A stretch of DNA of 25,743 nt from positions 445 to 26,187 of the forward strand of contig DPGD01000009.1 in NCBI GenBank assembly GCA_003522145.1. Reading direction: 5' to 3'. Below, in pieces: positions 1 through 8,033 of this stretch. Position 1 is the stretch's first letter. Every line of letters starts with the position of its first letter. A program made the translations under genes and the position numbers. A model generated the notes under the pieces. That model made no database searches. It was not told where the DNA came from and saw nothing but the letters and a program-made list of their open reading frames with translations. The stretch is from Clostridiales bacterium. Lineage in GTDB: Bacteria; Bacillota; Clostridia; Oscillospirales; CAG-272.

Positions 1-35
1 TTTTCGGATCGACCCCTTTTTCAAAGGGGGGCGCC

Positions 36-77
36 GGGTGCAGGGCGGGGCCCTGCAAAGAAAACAGGGTGCAGGGC
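36..77. repeat. GC-rich direct repeat with hairpin upstream of galM
   Basis: The 11-mer GGGTGCAGGGC occurs at 36-46 and again at 67-77. The first copy overlaps a perfect 8-bp stem (39-46 with 50-57, loop GGG). There is no T-run after it, so it is not a standard terminator. It may be the end of an upstream transcript or a dispersed GC-rich intergenic repeat. Nothing coding is seen in the first 138 bases. Confidence 0.4.
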
Positions 78-138
78 AGGAAGTTCTGCGAGGAGCGCTG
101 GGCGCAGGGGGTATAGGCAAAAAGAGGATGTTTGCCCC

Positions 139-167
139 TTGACAAAGGTGGGGCGGCATTGTAAAAT
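139..167 (+). promoter_or_regulatory. sigma-A-type promoter of galM
   Basis: A perfect -35 box TTGACA (139-144) is separated by 17 bp from TAAAAT (162-167), which matches the -10 consensus at five of six positions. The start codon of galM lies about 55 bp downstream, with GGGAGG as ribosome binding site. Confidence 0.75.
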
Positions 168-221
168 AGAGATTGGGATTATATCGGAATTCTTGTAAAT
201 ATACAGATTTGGGAGGAAATC

Positions 222-1250
222 ATGGTCATCACCAAACGCATTTTCGGCACGATGCCTGACGGAAGAGATGTGCTTGCATACAGGATAGAGAATTCATCGG
301 GGGCATCGGTGACTCTGCTCACTCTGGGGGGCATTATTCAATCGCTTTGCATGCCGGATCGGGAAGGGAACTTAAAGGATATTGTCTGCGGTTATGACAA
401 TTTAGAGAGTTATCTTCAAGCGGCGGGGTATCAGGGTGCCATCATTGGCCGGGTGTGCAACCGGATCGGAAATGCCGAATTCACGCTGGACGGGAAGAGC
501 TACAAGCTTTTCGTCAATTCGGGGACAAAGGACTCTCTGCACGGCGGAAAAGAGGGTTTTGACAAAAAGCTGTTCACTCCGGTCACCTTTGAAAACGAGC
601 TGGGGACGGGTGTGCGGTTCTATTTTGTATCGCCTGACGGGGAGGAAAACTATCCGGGCACACTGCAGGTTTGCGTGACCTACACCTTTACCGAGGAGAA
701 CCGTTTGATTCTCAACTACCGGGCAGAAACCGACAAGCCGACGGTATTGAACATGACCAATCATGCCTATTTCAATCTGACGGGGGTAGGCGGTTCTTCG
801 GTGATGGAGCATGAGCTGTTTCTCAACAGCGACCGCTATTTGCCCACAGACGAAGACCAGATTCCGTTGCCCTGCGGTTTCCAGCCGGTAAAGGATACGA
901 TTTTCGATTTCACAACTTTGCGGCCCATCCGAAACCCCATTGACCACAGTTTTGAATTGCGCAGTTTCAACGGCATGGTGAAGCGGGCGGCATTCCTTTG
1001 CGAGCGCACAGAGGGACGGAGCCTGACGGTTTACACCAGTCTTCCGAATCTGCAATTATACACCGGCTGTGTAATGAACGGTCCGGAGCTTTTCAAGGGT
1101 GGCGTGCCTCAGCGTCCCCTTCACGCCCTGTGCTTGGAGACGCAGTTGCCCAACGATGCGCCCAACCGTCCGGATTTTATTCCCTGTGTTCTGCGTCCGG
1201 GGGAGCTGTACGATGCAACCACCGTTCTGGAGTTTTCCACGGTGAAATAA
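222..1250 (+). CDS. galM: aldose 1-epimerase (galactose mutarotase)
   Basis: Interconverts the alpha and beta anomers of galactose or glucose in the cytoplasm, which feeds the Leloir pathway. The 342-aa length is normal for the family and no signal peptide is seen. The catalytic set known from Lactococcus GalM is visible: His107 in LHGG, His181 in the NMTNHAYFN motif, and Glu306 in the LETQ.PNDAPN motif. The ATG at 222 has GGGAGG seven to eight bases upstream and follows a strong promoter. The gene stands alone: a terminator follows and the next gene is on the other strand, so no other gal gene is linked here. Family assignment is secure; the preferred sugar cannot be read from sequence. Confidence 0.95.
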   Translation: MVITKRIFGTMPDGRDVLAYRIENSSGASVTLLTLGGIIQSLCMPDREGNLKDIVCGYDNLESYLQAAGYQGAIIGRVCNRIGNAEFTLDGKSYKLFVNSGTKDSLHGGKEGFDKKLFTPVTFENELGTGVRFYFVSPDGEENYPGTLQVCVTYTFTEENRLILNYRAETDKPTVLNMTNHAYFNLTGVGGSSVMEHELFLNSDRYLPTDEDQIPLPCGFQPVKDTIFDFTTLRPIRNPIDHSFELRSFNGMVKRAAFLCERTEGRSLTVYTSLPNLQLYTGCVMNGPELFKGGVPQRPLHALCLETQLPNDAPNRPDFIPCVLRPGELYDATTVLEFSTVK

Positions 1251-1300
1251 GCCGAACCGAAAACCGAAAAGGGGCATCCGAGTCCCAAAATTCCGCACTG

Positions 1301-1340
1301 AAAAACCGCTGCGCTTCCCTTTTGGGGCGCAGCGGTTTTT
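1301..1340 (+). terminator. rho-independent terminator of galM
   Basis: A 14-bp perfect stem (1301-1314 with 1327-1340) carries a 12-nt loop and ends in a T-run (TTTTTT). The run of A on the opposite side means it could also stop transcription coming from the right. Confidence 0.85.
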
Positions 1341-1434
1341 TCAATCAGGGAATGAAGAAAGGGCTTTTCAAAAACGCTTGCAGGGGAAGGGCACCCTTTC
1401 GGAGATTTTACAAAGCGGAAGGCTCGGACTTTTT

Positions 1435-1476
1435 AAAAGGGCGTGTCCGCCGGATGATCGGAAGACTTGCCCTTTT
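1435..1476 (-). terminator. possible terminator of the membrane transporter gene
   Basis: AAAAGGGC at 1435-1442 pairs with GCCCTTTT at 1469-1476. On the minus strand the stem ends in TTTTAAAAA, directly after the transporter stop codon. The loop is long (26 nt), so this is weaker than the other terminators in the window. Confidence 0.45.
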
Positions 1477-1478
1477 GG

Positions 1479-2774
1479 TTACATACACAGGAACAGACCG
1501 AGCAACGCCGCTCCCATGGCGGGCAAGGACAGCAATACCCCGTATTTCAAAAAGGTACGGTTTTGGAAGGGCACGCCGCAGTTGCGCAGAAGTCCCGACC
1601 ACATGATCCCCGCCAAGGCTCCGATAGGCGTTAAAAAGGCACCGATGTTCGAGCCGATCACCGTAGCGTAGACCGCCGGAAGGGGTGCCTTTCCCCATTC
1701 CAATACCGAAGAATAGAAGACGCTCATGGGAATGTTGTTCACCACATTGGCGGCAAGAAAAGAGGAGAGGCCATAGCGCAAAAGGGGCTGTTCCCGGCCG
1801 AGAAATTCTGCCACCAGCCCTGTAAAGCCCGCCTCATTCAACCCCAAAACCAGGACAAACATAGAAAGGACAAAGGGGATAATGGCGTAGGGCAGGCGCT
1901 TCAGCGCACCCCAAAGCTCCGAAGGCCTCCGCCGTCTGCAAAGACTCAGAATTGCCGAAAGAACACAAAGAAGGAGAACGGCGCCCAAAGAGATGATCCA
2001 CATTTCCACATTGAAATAGGAACTCACCGCCATGGTGACGGTGCAGGAAGAAAGCAACAAAATGCCCAGAATCAGCGAGGGACGGTCCCCCAAAAAGGCT
2101 TTTTTCCTTTGAATTTCCATTGGTTTTTGCAATTTTTTCCGGAAAAGCAACCAAAGCATCAGCAGGGCAACCAGACCGGTAAGAACTGTGGGGAGGAGCA
2201 TGGCTGAAAAATAGGAGAAAAAGGAAACGCCTGAGGAGGTGGCTAAGTAAATATTTGTGGGATTTCCGATAATCAGAGCCATGCTCCAGGTGTTGGCTGC
2301 GATAAATTCGGCGAACAGATAGGGAAGGGGGTCAATGCCGGCGTTTTTGGAAAAATAGCAGATAAAGGGAGTGAAGGTCAGGATGATCACATCGTTGGAG
2401 GTGAATACGGTCAGCACCGATACCGTAAAATACAGGTAGAAAAAGAGCTTTTTCTGGTTCGTTCCTGACTTTTCCAAAGCCTTCACGGCTAAGAAGGAGA
2501 AAAAGCCCAGTTCATCGAGAAACACCGATAAAAAGGTCATGGAGAGAAACAGGCAAAGAATCTTCAGGGGATTCACGGCGCTGTTTTCGGTCATTTTTTC
2601 AAGAATATGCCCAAAGGAAACCCTTCCCGAGCAAAGAAGGACCAGAGCACCCGTCAGTGCCGCCAGCACATAGCTGTCCAAATGCAGTTTTCCCACCTTC
2701 ACCGTGGGATAAAGGAAGATGGAGAGGATCATGAAAAGACAGGTTGCGCCGCAAAGAATCAGTGTAAATGTCAT
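1479..2774 (-). CDS. ArsB/NhaD-type (ion transporter superfamily) membrane transporter
   Basis: A 431-aa integral membrane protein with about ten to twelve hydrophobic segments. Two half-repeats carry the polar re-entrant motifs typical of the ArsB/NhaD/CitM group: TSNDVII followed by NPTNIYLA in the first half, and NVVNNIPMSV followed by TPIGALAGIMW in the second. Relatives move arsenite, sodium/proton, citrate or other anions, and the substrate cannot be told here. No arsR, arsC or citrate gene is adjacent. The start was set at the ATG at 2774 rather than the upstream in-frame codon at 2834, because AAGGAAGG lies just before it and the protein then begins at the first membrane helix. It has its own promoter and an unusual SD-covering hairpin. 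Confidence 0.85.
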   Translation of the reverse strand: MTFTLILCGATCLFMILSIFLYPTVKVGKLHLDSYVLAALTGALVLLCSGRVSFGHILEKMTENSAVNPLKILCLFLSMTFLSVFLDELGFFSFLAVKALEKSGTNQKKLFFYLYFTVSVLTVFTSNDVIILTFTPFICYFSKNAGIDPLPYLFAEFIAANTWSMALIIGNPTNIYLATSSGVSFFSYFSAMLLPTVLTGLVALLMLWLLFRKKLQKPMEIQRKKAFLGDRPSLILGILLLSSCTVTMAVSSYFNVEMWIISLGAVLLLCVLSAILSLCRRRRPSELWGALKRLPYAIIPFVLSMFVLVLGLNEAGFTGLVAEFLGREQPLLRYGLSSFLAANVVNNIPMSVFYSSVLEWGKAPLPAVYATVIGSNIGAFLTPIGALAGIMWSGLLRNCGVPFQNRTFLKYGVLLSLPAMGAALLGLFLCM

Positions 2775-2784
2775 AAAATCCGTT

Positions 2785-2834
2785 CCTTCCTTTCCACAAG
2801 GAAGGATTGTAGCACAGGGCCGGTAAAAAATCAA
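2785..2834 (-). promoter_or_regulatory. promoter and SD-sequestering hairpin of the transporter gene
   Basis: On the minus strand, TTGATT (2829-2834) and TACAAT (2806-2811) are separated by 17 bp. Directly downstream, CCTTCC (2800-2805 on this strand) can pair with GGAAGG (2785-2790), which is the ribosome binding site itself. The 6-bp stem could limit translation. The promoter is well supported; the regulatory role of the hairpin is inferred. Confidence 0.6.
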
Positions 2835-2881
2835 GAAAAAGTTGAAGAAATCCGGAAATTCCGTTCAGAAACCAGAGGGTC

Positions 2882-3700
2882 TTATTCGGCTTTTCTGCCC
2901 TCCCGCTGCAGAAGATATTCTTCGTAGGTTCGCTCGAAGCGTTTATATTCCTTCCCGCGCATTTCATAGCCTCTGAAGGGGGCGCCTTCTTTGAGATGGG
3001 GCAGAGGAAAAAGTTTGAATTGTCTGCAAAAGTGCCGGACCAGCGTATCGGAACGCAGGCGGGTCTGCTCGTTGCAGGAAGGGGGCAGAAGGTATGCCGG
3101 CACGCCGGTATAATAGAAGGCAGAACGGTGGGGAAGATACAGCCGTTCTTCTTTCAGCAGGAGGCGGGCTTTTTCAAAAAGCCCTTCCTTTTTTGCGCGC
3201 TCCAGATCGAACAGCAGAACTCCTGTGTTAAAATAGTCGGGGGCGATGATCCAGCTGCCCTTGGCATCCCGTACAGCACCGAAGGCGCAGTCCGAAAGGC
3301 CTTGGTCGAAAACGATCCCCACATCGCCCGACAGAAGGGTGTCGGCGTCCAGATAGAGTACCCTCCCGGAAAGCTCCGCTTTGTCGGCAAAAAATTTCAG
3401 AAAGGCGTAGGGAGAAACCCCTTTGGGCAAAGGAGCCATGGCGGCAAGAAGGTCGGTCAGCTCTGCGCTTCTGTCCAAAAGCCGGAGAGTGCTGCCGTCC
3501 TTCCGGCTCTGGAGCAGTCCTTTGGCATATTCCGCCTTGGCGCATTCAATGGGCTTGCCGCAGGGAAGATTCAGAGCGGCGGTCAGAAGAGTGACCTGCA
3601 GGGGACGCCTCGTGCGCCGCATGGCCGAAAGAAGCGAAAAGAGGATTCCTTCATAGCCTTCGTTGCTTCCGCAATAGAGCAATTGTACCGCTGTTTCCAT
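2882..3700 (-). CDS. family 8 (GT8) glycosyltransferase
   Basis: Probable cytoplasmic transferase that moves a sugar from a nucleotide-sugar to a glycan, as LPS galactosyl- and glucosyltransferases and glycogenin do. The 272-aa protein begins with the GT8 nucleotide-binding strand (LLYCGSNEGY). It has the metal-binding DxD motif as Asp118-Ala-Asp120 in VLYLDADTLL, followed by a region with FNTGVLLFDL, the typical acceptor-side motif. The ATG at 3700 is preceded by GGGAGGTG, so the upstream in-frame start at 3733 is unlikely. No glycan-biosynthesis cluster surrounds it. The gene is flanked by a 107-bp gap toward the transporter, and its substrate is unknown. Confidence 0.85.
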   Translation of the reverse strand: METAVQLLYCGSNEGYEGILFSLLSAMRRTRRPLQVTLLTAALNLPCGKPIECAKAEYAKGLLQSRKDGSTLRLLDRSAELTDLLAAMAPLPKGVSPYAFLKFFADKAELSGRVLYLDADTLLSGDVGIVFDQGLSDCAFGAVRDAKGSWIIAPDYFNTGVLLFDLERAKKEGLFEKARLLLKEERLYLPHRSAFYYTGVPAYLLPPSCNEQTRLRSDTLVRHFCRQFKLFPLPHLKEGAPFRGYEMRGKEYKRFERTYEEYLLQREGRKAE

Positions 3701-3810
3701 AAAAAGCACCTCCCGTTTTCCGGTTCTCAACAAGAGTGTTCCGCAAATCGGGAGATTTCATTCAGGCGCCCCTTTTTCCATCGGAAATTTTCCGGAATTT
3801 GTATAAAAAG

Positions 3811-3848
3811 GGGAGGTTAAAAATTCCGAAAGAATTTTTTAACCTCCC
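3811..3848 (-). terminator. rho-independent terminator, minus strand
   Basis: A stem of about 16 bp (3811-3826 with 3832-3848, one bulged base, loop CGAAA) is followed on the minus strand by CCTTTTTATA. It lies downstream of nfnB and most likely ends that transcript. The 114 bases between it and the nfnB stop also hold a 12-bp hairpin with one mismatch (3925-3936 with 3953-3964) that has no T-run. Confidence 0.8.
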
Positions 3849-3962
3849 AGGCTACAGTGGTCTTGGCGGCTTTCAGCCGTTATTTTGCCGCAACAGCCAC
3901 CGAAATTTCTACGAAATGAAGGGCAAAACCGACCAAGCTCGCATCAAAAATGTTGGTTGGTT

Positions 3963-5384
3963 TTATTGTCCGGCTTCGCCGGAAAGCAGACGGTGAATTT
4001 CCAGAGCGGCTTCTTTACCGGCACCCATAGCCAGAATCACCGTTGCAGATCCGGTCACCGCATCGCCGCCGGCATAGACCCGTTTACGGGTGGTTTCGGT
4101 GGAGCCTTCCCTGACGACCAAGCATCCGTGCCGATCGGTTTCAAGGCCCTTGGTGGTGTTTTTCAACAAGGGATTGGGGGAAGTGCCCAAAGCCAGTATA
4201 ACCGTGTCCACCTCCCGCTCAAATTCCGAACCGGGAACCGGTTCGGGGCGCCGCCGGCCCTTTTCGTCGGGCTCGCCCAGCTGCATTTCGATACAGCGCA
4301 GGGCCCGTACCCAGCCGAAGTGGGGGTCTTTCCGGTCGGAAGTATCGTAGCCGAGAATCTCCACAGGGTTCTGCAGGAGGCAGAATTCTACCCCTTCCTC
4401 GATGGCGTGCTCCACCTCTTCCCGCCGTGCCGGCAGTTCCGACATGCTCCGGCGGTAGACCACCCGGACGCTTTCCGCACCCAGCCGCAGAGCGGTTCTG
4501 GCGGCGTCCATGGCCACATTTCCTCCGCCCACCACGGCCACTCTTTTGCCGAGGACCGCCGGGGTGTCGGAAGAATCCAGGTAGGCCTTCATCAGATTGT
4601 TTCTGGTGAGAAATTCGTTTGCCGAATAGACCCCCTTCAGTTCTTCGCCGGGAATGCCCATAAATTTGGGCAAACCGGCACCGGAACCCAGAAACACCGC
4701 TTCAAAGCCCTGTTCAAACAGGTCGTCCACCGTGAGCGTCCGCCCAATGACTGCATTGGTCACTATTTTTACGCCCAGCTTTTCCAGCTCGGCCACTTCT
4801 CTGTTCACAATGGATTTGGGCAAACGGAATTCGGGAATGCCGTAGGAGAGCACTCCTCCGGCCAGATGAAGCGCCTCAAAAATATGAACGGCGTAGCCTT
4901 TTCGGGCCAAATCGCCGGCACAACTCAACCCGGCGGGGCCGGAGCCAACCACCGCTACCCGGTGACCGTTGGGCTGAGGGTTTTCGGGAGCTTTGGTGTT
5001 TTGGGTATTGTGAAAATCCGCCACATAGCGTTCCAGCCGGCCGATGGCCACCGGCTCCCCCTTCAGTCCCCGCACACATTTTGATTCGCACTGCTTTTCC
5101 TGGGGGCAAACTCTGCCACAGACTGCCGGCAGAGAGGAGGAAGAAGAAAGAACGGCGTAGGCCCCCTCCTTGTTGCCCTCCCGCAGAGCCTTGATGAATT
5201 CCGGGATCGAAATACCCACCGGGCATCCGTCCTTGCAGGGCATATTTCTGCAATTCAGGCATCTTTGCGCCTCGTTCAACGCCATTTCCTCGGTATAGCC
5301 CAAAGTGACCTCTTCAAAATCCTTGTTTCGCTTTTCGGCTTCTCTTGTGGGCATAGGTGTTTTGTTCATCTGCATATTGGGCAT
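3963..5384 (-). CDS. nfnB: NADH-dependent ferredoxin:NADP+ oxidoreductase large subunit (NfnB/SudA/GltD-like)
   Basis: Large subunit of the cytoplasmic flavin-based bifurcating transhydrogenase, which couples NADPH, NAD+ and ferredoxin. Proteins of this kind are often annotated as glutamate synthase small subunit or sulfide dehydrogenase alpha subunit. The N-terminus has the two cysteine clusters for [4Fe-4S] centres (CLNCRNMPCKDGCPVG, then CGRVCPQEKQCESKC). Next come an FAD-binding GSGPAGLSCAG motif, an NADPH-binding GGGNVAMDAARTA motif and a C-terminal ALGTSPNP/GGDAVTG flavin region. The ATG at 5384 (473 aa) starts two bases after the nfnA stop, which implies translational coupling; a TTG at 5393 in the same frame is less likely. 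No gltB-like large subunit is present, and this favours Nfn over glutamate synthase. Confidence 0.88.
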   Translation of the reverse strand: MPNMQMNKTPMPTREAEKRNKDFEEVTLGYTEEMALNEAQRCLNCRNMPCKDGCPVGISIPEFIKALREGNKEGAYAVLSSSSSLPAVCGRVCPQEKQCESKCVRGLKGEPVAIGRLERYVADFHNTQNTKAPENPQPNGHRVAVVGSGPAGLSCAGDLARKGYAVHIFEALHLAGGVLSYGIPEFRLPKSIVNREVAELEKLGVKIVTNAVIGRTLTVDDLFEQGFEAVFLGSGAGLPKFMGIPGEELKGVYSANEFLTRNNLMKAYLDSSDTPAVLGKRVAVVGGGNVAMDAARTALRLGAESVRVVYRRSMSELPARREEVEHAIEEGVEFCLLQNPVEILGYDTSDRKDPHFGWVRALRCIEMQLGEPDEKGRRRPEPVPGSEFEREVDTVILALGTSPNPLLKNTTKGLETDRHGCLVVREGSTETTRKRVYAGGDAVTGSATVILAMGAGKEAALEIHRLLSGEAGQ

Positions 5385-5386
5385 CT

Positions 5387-6226
5387 TCAACAACCTTTTT
5401 TCAAGAGATTGCAGGTCTTTTCTCTTGCCTTTCTTTCAAATTCCGCATACTGGGCGGAGCGGCTGATGGCTTCGTCAAAATTCACCAGGCAGCCGTCAAA
5501 ATCCGGACCGTCAACACAGGCAAAAAGCATTTTCCCGCCTACGGTCAGGCGACAGCATCCGCACATCCCGGTGCCGTCGATCATGATGGGATTCATGGAC
5601 ACCACCGTAGGCACCCCGAAGGGACGGGCGCACTCCACGGCGAATTTCATCATGACCAAAGGACCGATGATGAAAATTTTGTCAATATCCTTTTCTTTCT
5701 CCAGAATCTCCCGAAGAGGCTCGGTGACAAGCCCCTTTCGGCCGGCACTGCCGTCATCGGTCATCAGAATAAACCGCTCCGAAGCCTCTTGGAAGTCTTC
5801 TTTCAGAATGACCAGGTCTTTATTCCGGAAGCCGACCACCGAAGTGACGGCACAGCCGTTCTTCTTCAGCGCCTGTGCAATGGGCAGAGCGATGGCACTG
5901 CCGACTCCTCCGCCCACCACCAGCGCTTTTTTCACGCCTCCCAGGTCGGTGGCATTTCCCAAAGGACCCACAAAGTCCTCAATATATTCGCCCTCATTTT
6001 TGGCGTTCAACAGCATGGTTGTGGCACCCACCACCTGAAAAATGATCCGAACGGTGCCTGCCGTCCGGTCATATCCGGCAATCGTCAGGGGGATGCGCTC
6101 TCCGTTTTTATGGACACGCAAAATAATGAACTGTCCCGCCTGCGCTTTTGCGGCAACATAAGGGGCCTCAATATCCATCTGCGTGACCGTGGGGTTCAGC
6201 GTTTTTTTCTGCGCAATTCTGTACAT
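5387..6226 (-). CDS. nfnA: NADH-dependent ferredoxin:NADP+ oxidoreductase small subunit (NfnA/SudB-like)
   Basis: Small subunit of the same transhydrogenase: a ferredoxin-NADP reductase fold holding FAD, an NAD(H) site and one [2Fe-2S] cluster. Visible in the 279-aa protein are the flavin motif ERIPLTIAGYD, the nucleotide-binding GGGVGSAIALPIA segment, and C-terminal iron-sulfur cysteines in MCGCCRLTVGGKMLFACVDG. A similar fold occurs in PyrK, the dihydroorotate dehydrogenase electron-transfer subunit, but the following nfnB and the absence of pyrD point to Nfn. AGGAGG lies seven to eight bases before the ATG. It is first in a two-gene operon with its own promoter. Confidence 0.9.
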   Translation of the reverse strand: MYRIAQKKTLNPTVTQMDIEAPYVAAKAQAGQFIILRVHKNGERIPLTIAGYDRTAGTVRIIFQVVGATTMLLNAKNEGEYIEDFVGPLGNATDLGGVKKALVVGGGVGSAIALPIAQALKKNGCAVTSVVGFRNKDLVILKEDFQEASERFILMTDDGSAGRKGLVTEPLREILEKEKDIDKIFIIGPLVMMKFAVECARPFGVPTVVSMNPIMIDGTGMCGCCRLTVGGKMLFACVDGPDFDGCLVNFDEAISRSAQYAEFERKAREKTCNLLKKGC

Positions 6227-6269
6227 TTGCTTCCTCCTATTGTTTTTCGGCCCGAAAACTTACCCCTGC

Positions 6270-6298
6270 ATTGTATACCATATTTTTTTCGATTGCAA
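6270..6298 (-). promoter_or_regulatory. promoter of nfnAB
   Basis: On the minus strand TTGCAA (6293-6298) and TACAAT (6270-6275) are separated by 17 bp. The start codon lies 44 bases downstream. Confidence 0.7.
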
Positions 6299-6312
6299 GG
6301 GCAATTTTCAAC

Positions 6313-6342
6313 AAAAAAAGGCCGTCCCGAAAAAGGATGGCC
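6313..6342 (-). terminator. terminator of the M60 peptidase gene
   Basis: GGCCGTCC (6320-6327) pairs with GGATGGCC (6335-6342) through one wobble pair. On the minus strand the stem is followed by seven T, 15 bases after the peptidase stop codon. A T-run on the other side as well makes it potentially bidirectional. Confidence 0.8.
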
Positions 6343-6356
6343 TGTTTTTTGCCTAT

Positions 6357-7814
6357 TTAAACCACATCTTTGGTTTCTTCCTGGTAGTATCTGCGGAAGA
6401 CCTCCCAGTTTTCCTCGGTGAGATATTTGGATTTCACATCCTGACCGGAAAACTCCGAAAGCTTTTCCACAAAGGTGGTGAATTTTGTCCAACGGTCAAA
6501 GGAGTTTTGGGTGTAGCCATTGTCTTGGAACCAGTGGAAGGTTTGGATGAAAGGCTCCCAACCGCCGAAATCCGGATCGTAGGTCATGTCCAAAAAGAGC
6601 TTTGCCGCTCCGAAAAAGCCGTACACCGTGGTCATAGCGCCCTTGCTTTTGTGAATATCCAGACCCTCGGTCATGGTTTCATAGGTGAAGCAACGGCTTG
6701 CTCCGTAGTCGGAGGAGGCACAGCCGAAAACGGTTCCGTCGGTATTCTTATGGTCTTCGGTCAGCTTGTAGAGCACATAGCAGAGCTTCAGATCGGTCCA
6801 GGCTTCGCTTTCAAAGTTCCAGCCTCTTCCCGAATCAAACATGTGACCCAATTCATGCAGAAGACCGAAGGACAAATCAAAAATGTTCAGATTTTTCTTC
6901 CGGGATACGCTCTTGACCAACTCCTCCCGCATAAATCCCCGGTTGGCGTTGATTACATGATAGTTGTCTGAAACCCCTGCAACATAGCCTAAGTTCTCCC
7001 AACCGCTGACCACGATCACATCATAGGGAATGTAACCGGTCAATTCAATTTCCGCTTCATAGGCCTCCTGAAAATGGTCGGCGAATTCCTGCATAAACTC
7101 TTCGGTAATGCCGGTGCCTATTGAAATATCGTTTTTGTGAATGCGCACGAAAATGTTGCCGCCCTTGGAGGCAAATTCCCTGTAGGTGCTGTGTTTTCCG
7201 GCTTTCTCTATCCGGAACAACTGCCCGGGGTTGTCGTCCTCCCGGCTTTCGACCACAACCTTCCCGTCTCTTACTGCAAGGCAGATGGGGCGGCTTTCTT
7301 TGGAGCTGAAGGGAACGATTCGGCAGGTGCCGTCCTCGTAGGCTTCAAAGGTCCAGTAATTCTTGATATTTTTGGGGTCGTAGCCGCCCCGTTCCTGCTT
7401 CAGCTCGGCCGCATCCGGCAGGAAGGAGGTGATGGCCAACAGATCCACCTCGTCATCCCCGAAATAAATGGCATAGCATGCCTGGTCGTTTTTGGTTTTC
7501 GGGTGAATGGTAAACCGGGCTTTGTCGGGATTGGTTCCGTCCAGACTCAGAATTTGACTGCTCTTGTAAAGCGTGTGCTCCCCGTCTGCCGTTTGGATGG
7601 TGTAGACACCGAAGCCGTAGTCCCACTTCAGTTCTTCCGGCTCTTCTGAGGCGGAGGAAGCGGGCGTTCCGGTTTCGGGCGAAGCGGCGGTCGTTGTAGC
7701 GGATGGATCGCTGACGGTCGCAGGGGCCTTGGTTCCGGAAGTTTCCTGCCCGCAGGAAAGAAGAATCGGCAGACAAAACGACAATACCAGAACCCAAGAA
7801 AGCATCTTTTTCAT
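6357..7814 (-). CDS. M60-family (enhancin-like) metallopeptidase lipoprotein
   Basis: Probable surface-anchored zinc peptidase; gut members of M60 cut mucin-type or O-glycosylated proteins. The 485-aa protein starts with a lipoprotein signal ending in LLSC (Cys21) and a Ser/Thr/Ala/Pro-rich linker to about residue 60. A region of about 150 residues follows that resembles a ricin-type beta-trefoil (repeated short Q.F.I-like segments); this part is tentative. The peptidase domain has the gluzincin motif HELGH (His320, Glu321, His324) with a downstream Glu about residue 337 in NFESEAW, which fits HExxH(8-28)E. The ATG at 7814 was chosen because AAAGGA precedes it and the signal peptide starts there. 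The leader is long and structured. Confidence 0.82.
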   Translation of the reverse strand: MKKMLSWVLVLSFCLPILLSCGQETSGTKAPATVSDPSATTTAASPETGTPASSASEEPEELKWDYGFGVYTIQTADGEHTLYKSSQILSLDGTNPDKARFTIHPKTKNDQACYAIYFGDDEVDLLAITSFLPDAAELKQERGGYDPKNIKNYWTFEAYEDGTCRIVPFSSKESRPICLAVRDGKVVVESREDDNPGQLFRIEKAGKHSTYREFASKGGNIFVRIHKNDISIGTGITEEFMQEFADHFQEAYEAEIELTGYIPYDVIVVSGWENLGYVAGVSDNYHVINANRGFMREELVKSVSRKKNLNIFDLSFGLLHELGHMFDSGRGWNFESEAWTDLKLCYVLYKLTEDHKNTDGTVFGCASSDYGASRCFTYETMTEGLDIHKSKGAMTTVYGFFGAAKLFLDMTYDPDFGGWEPFIQTFHWFQDNGYTQNSFDRWTKFTTFVEKLSEFSGQDVKSKYLTEENWEVFRRYYQEETKDVV

Positions 7815-7878
7815 AAAATCAATTCCTTTCACCGTGTTTTAGAATATGCCTGATTGTTTTTGCCATTGTACTTTTTCG

Positions 7879-7963
7879 CTCCCGCAACGGTTGCGCTACA
7901 TAAGGTATACTGGTCGAGAGCCGTATATATGGCGGCTCCTTCGCTCCGGAAAAATTGCGGGAG
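7879..7963 (-). promoter_or_regulatory. structured 5' leader of the M60 gene (candidate cis-regulatory RNA)
   Basis: Inside the leader, CTCCCGCAA pairs perfectly with TTGCGGGAG (7879-7887 with 7955-7963), closing an 85-nt domain. An inner stem GAGCCG/CGGCTC lies at 7918-7923 and 7933-7938. The 3' strand of the closing stem can alternatively fold locally, because CGCAACGGTTGCG is itself a palindrome. A closing helix with an alternative partner is typical of RNA switches. I do not recognise a known riboswitch class. Confidence 0.45.
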
Positions 7964-7981
7964 TTTTCACTTGACACGAAC

Positions 7982-8010
7982 AGTATAACATAGGCAGACG
8001 GCATCGTCAA
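7982..8010 (-). promoter_or_regulatory. promoter of the M60 peptidase gene
   Basis: On the minus strand TTGACG (8005-8010) is 17 bp from TATACT (7982-7987). Transcription would start about 160 bases before the ATG and include the structured leader. Confidence 0.75.
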
Positions 8011-8014
8011 CCTC

Positions 8015-8033
8015 TTTTGAAACATTTTCAAAA
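8015..8033. promoter_or_regulatory. perfect palindrome next to the M60 promoter (operator candidate)
   Basis: TTTTGAAA and TTTCAAAA form a perfect 8-bp inverted repeat around CAT, starting four bases upstream of the -35 box. The position suits an activator or repressor site. The centre lacks the CG of a catabolite (cre) site, so the cognate regulator is unknown. Confidence 0.45.

Noticed and set aside
3885..5084. A 399-codon plus-strand frame over nfnB
   Set aside because: nfnB on the opposite strand has all its cysteine and nucleotide-binding motifs; this frame has none and no promoter.
3963..5384. Calling this gene glutamate synthase small subunit (gltD)
   Set aside because: No large-subunit gltB is present and the coupled upstream gene is an NfnA/SudB-type flavoprotein, which fits the transhydrogenase instead.
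8015..8033. A catabolite (cre) site before the M60 promoter
   Set aside because: The palindrome lacks the central CG and spacing of the cre consensus.
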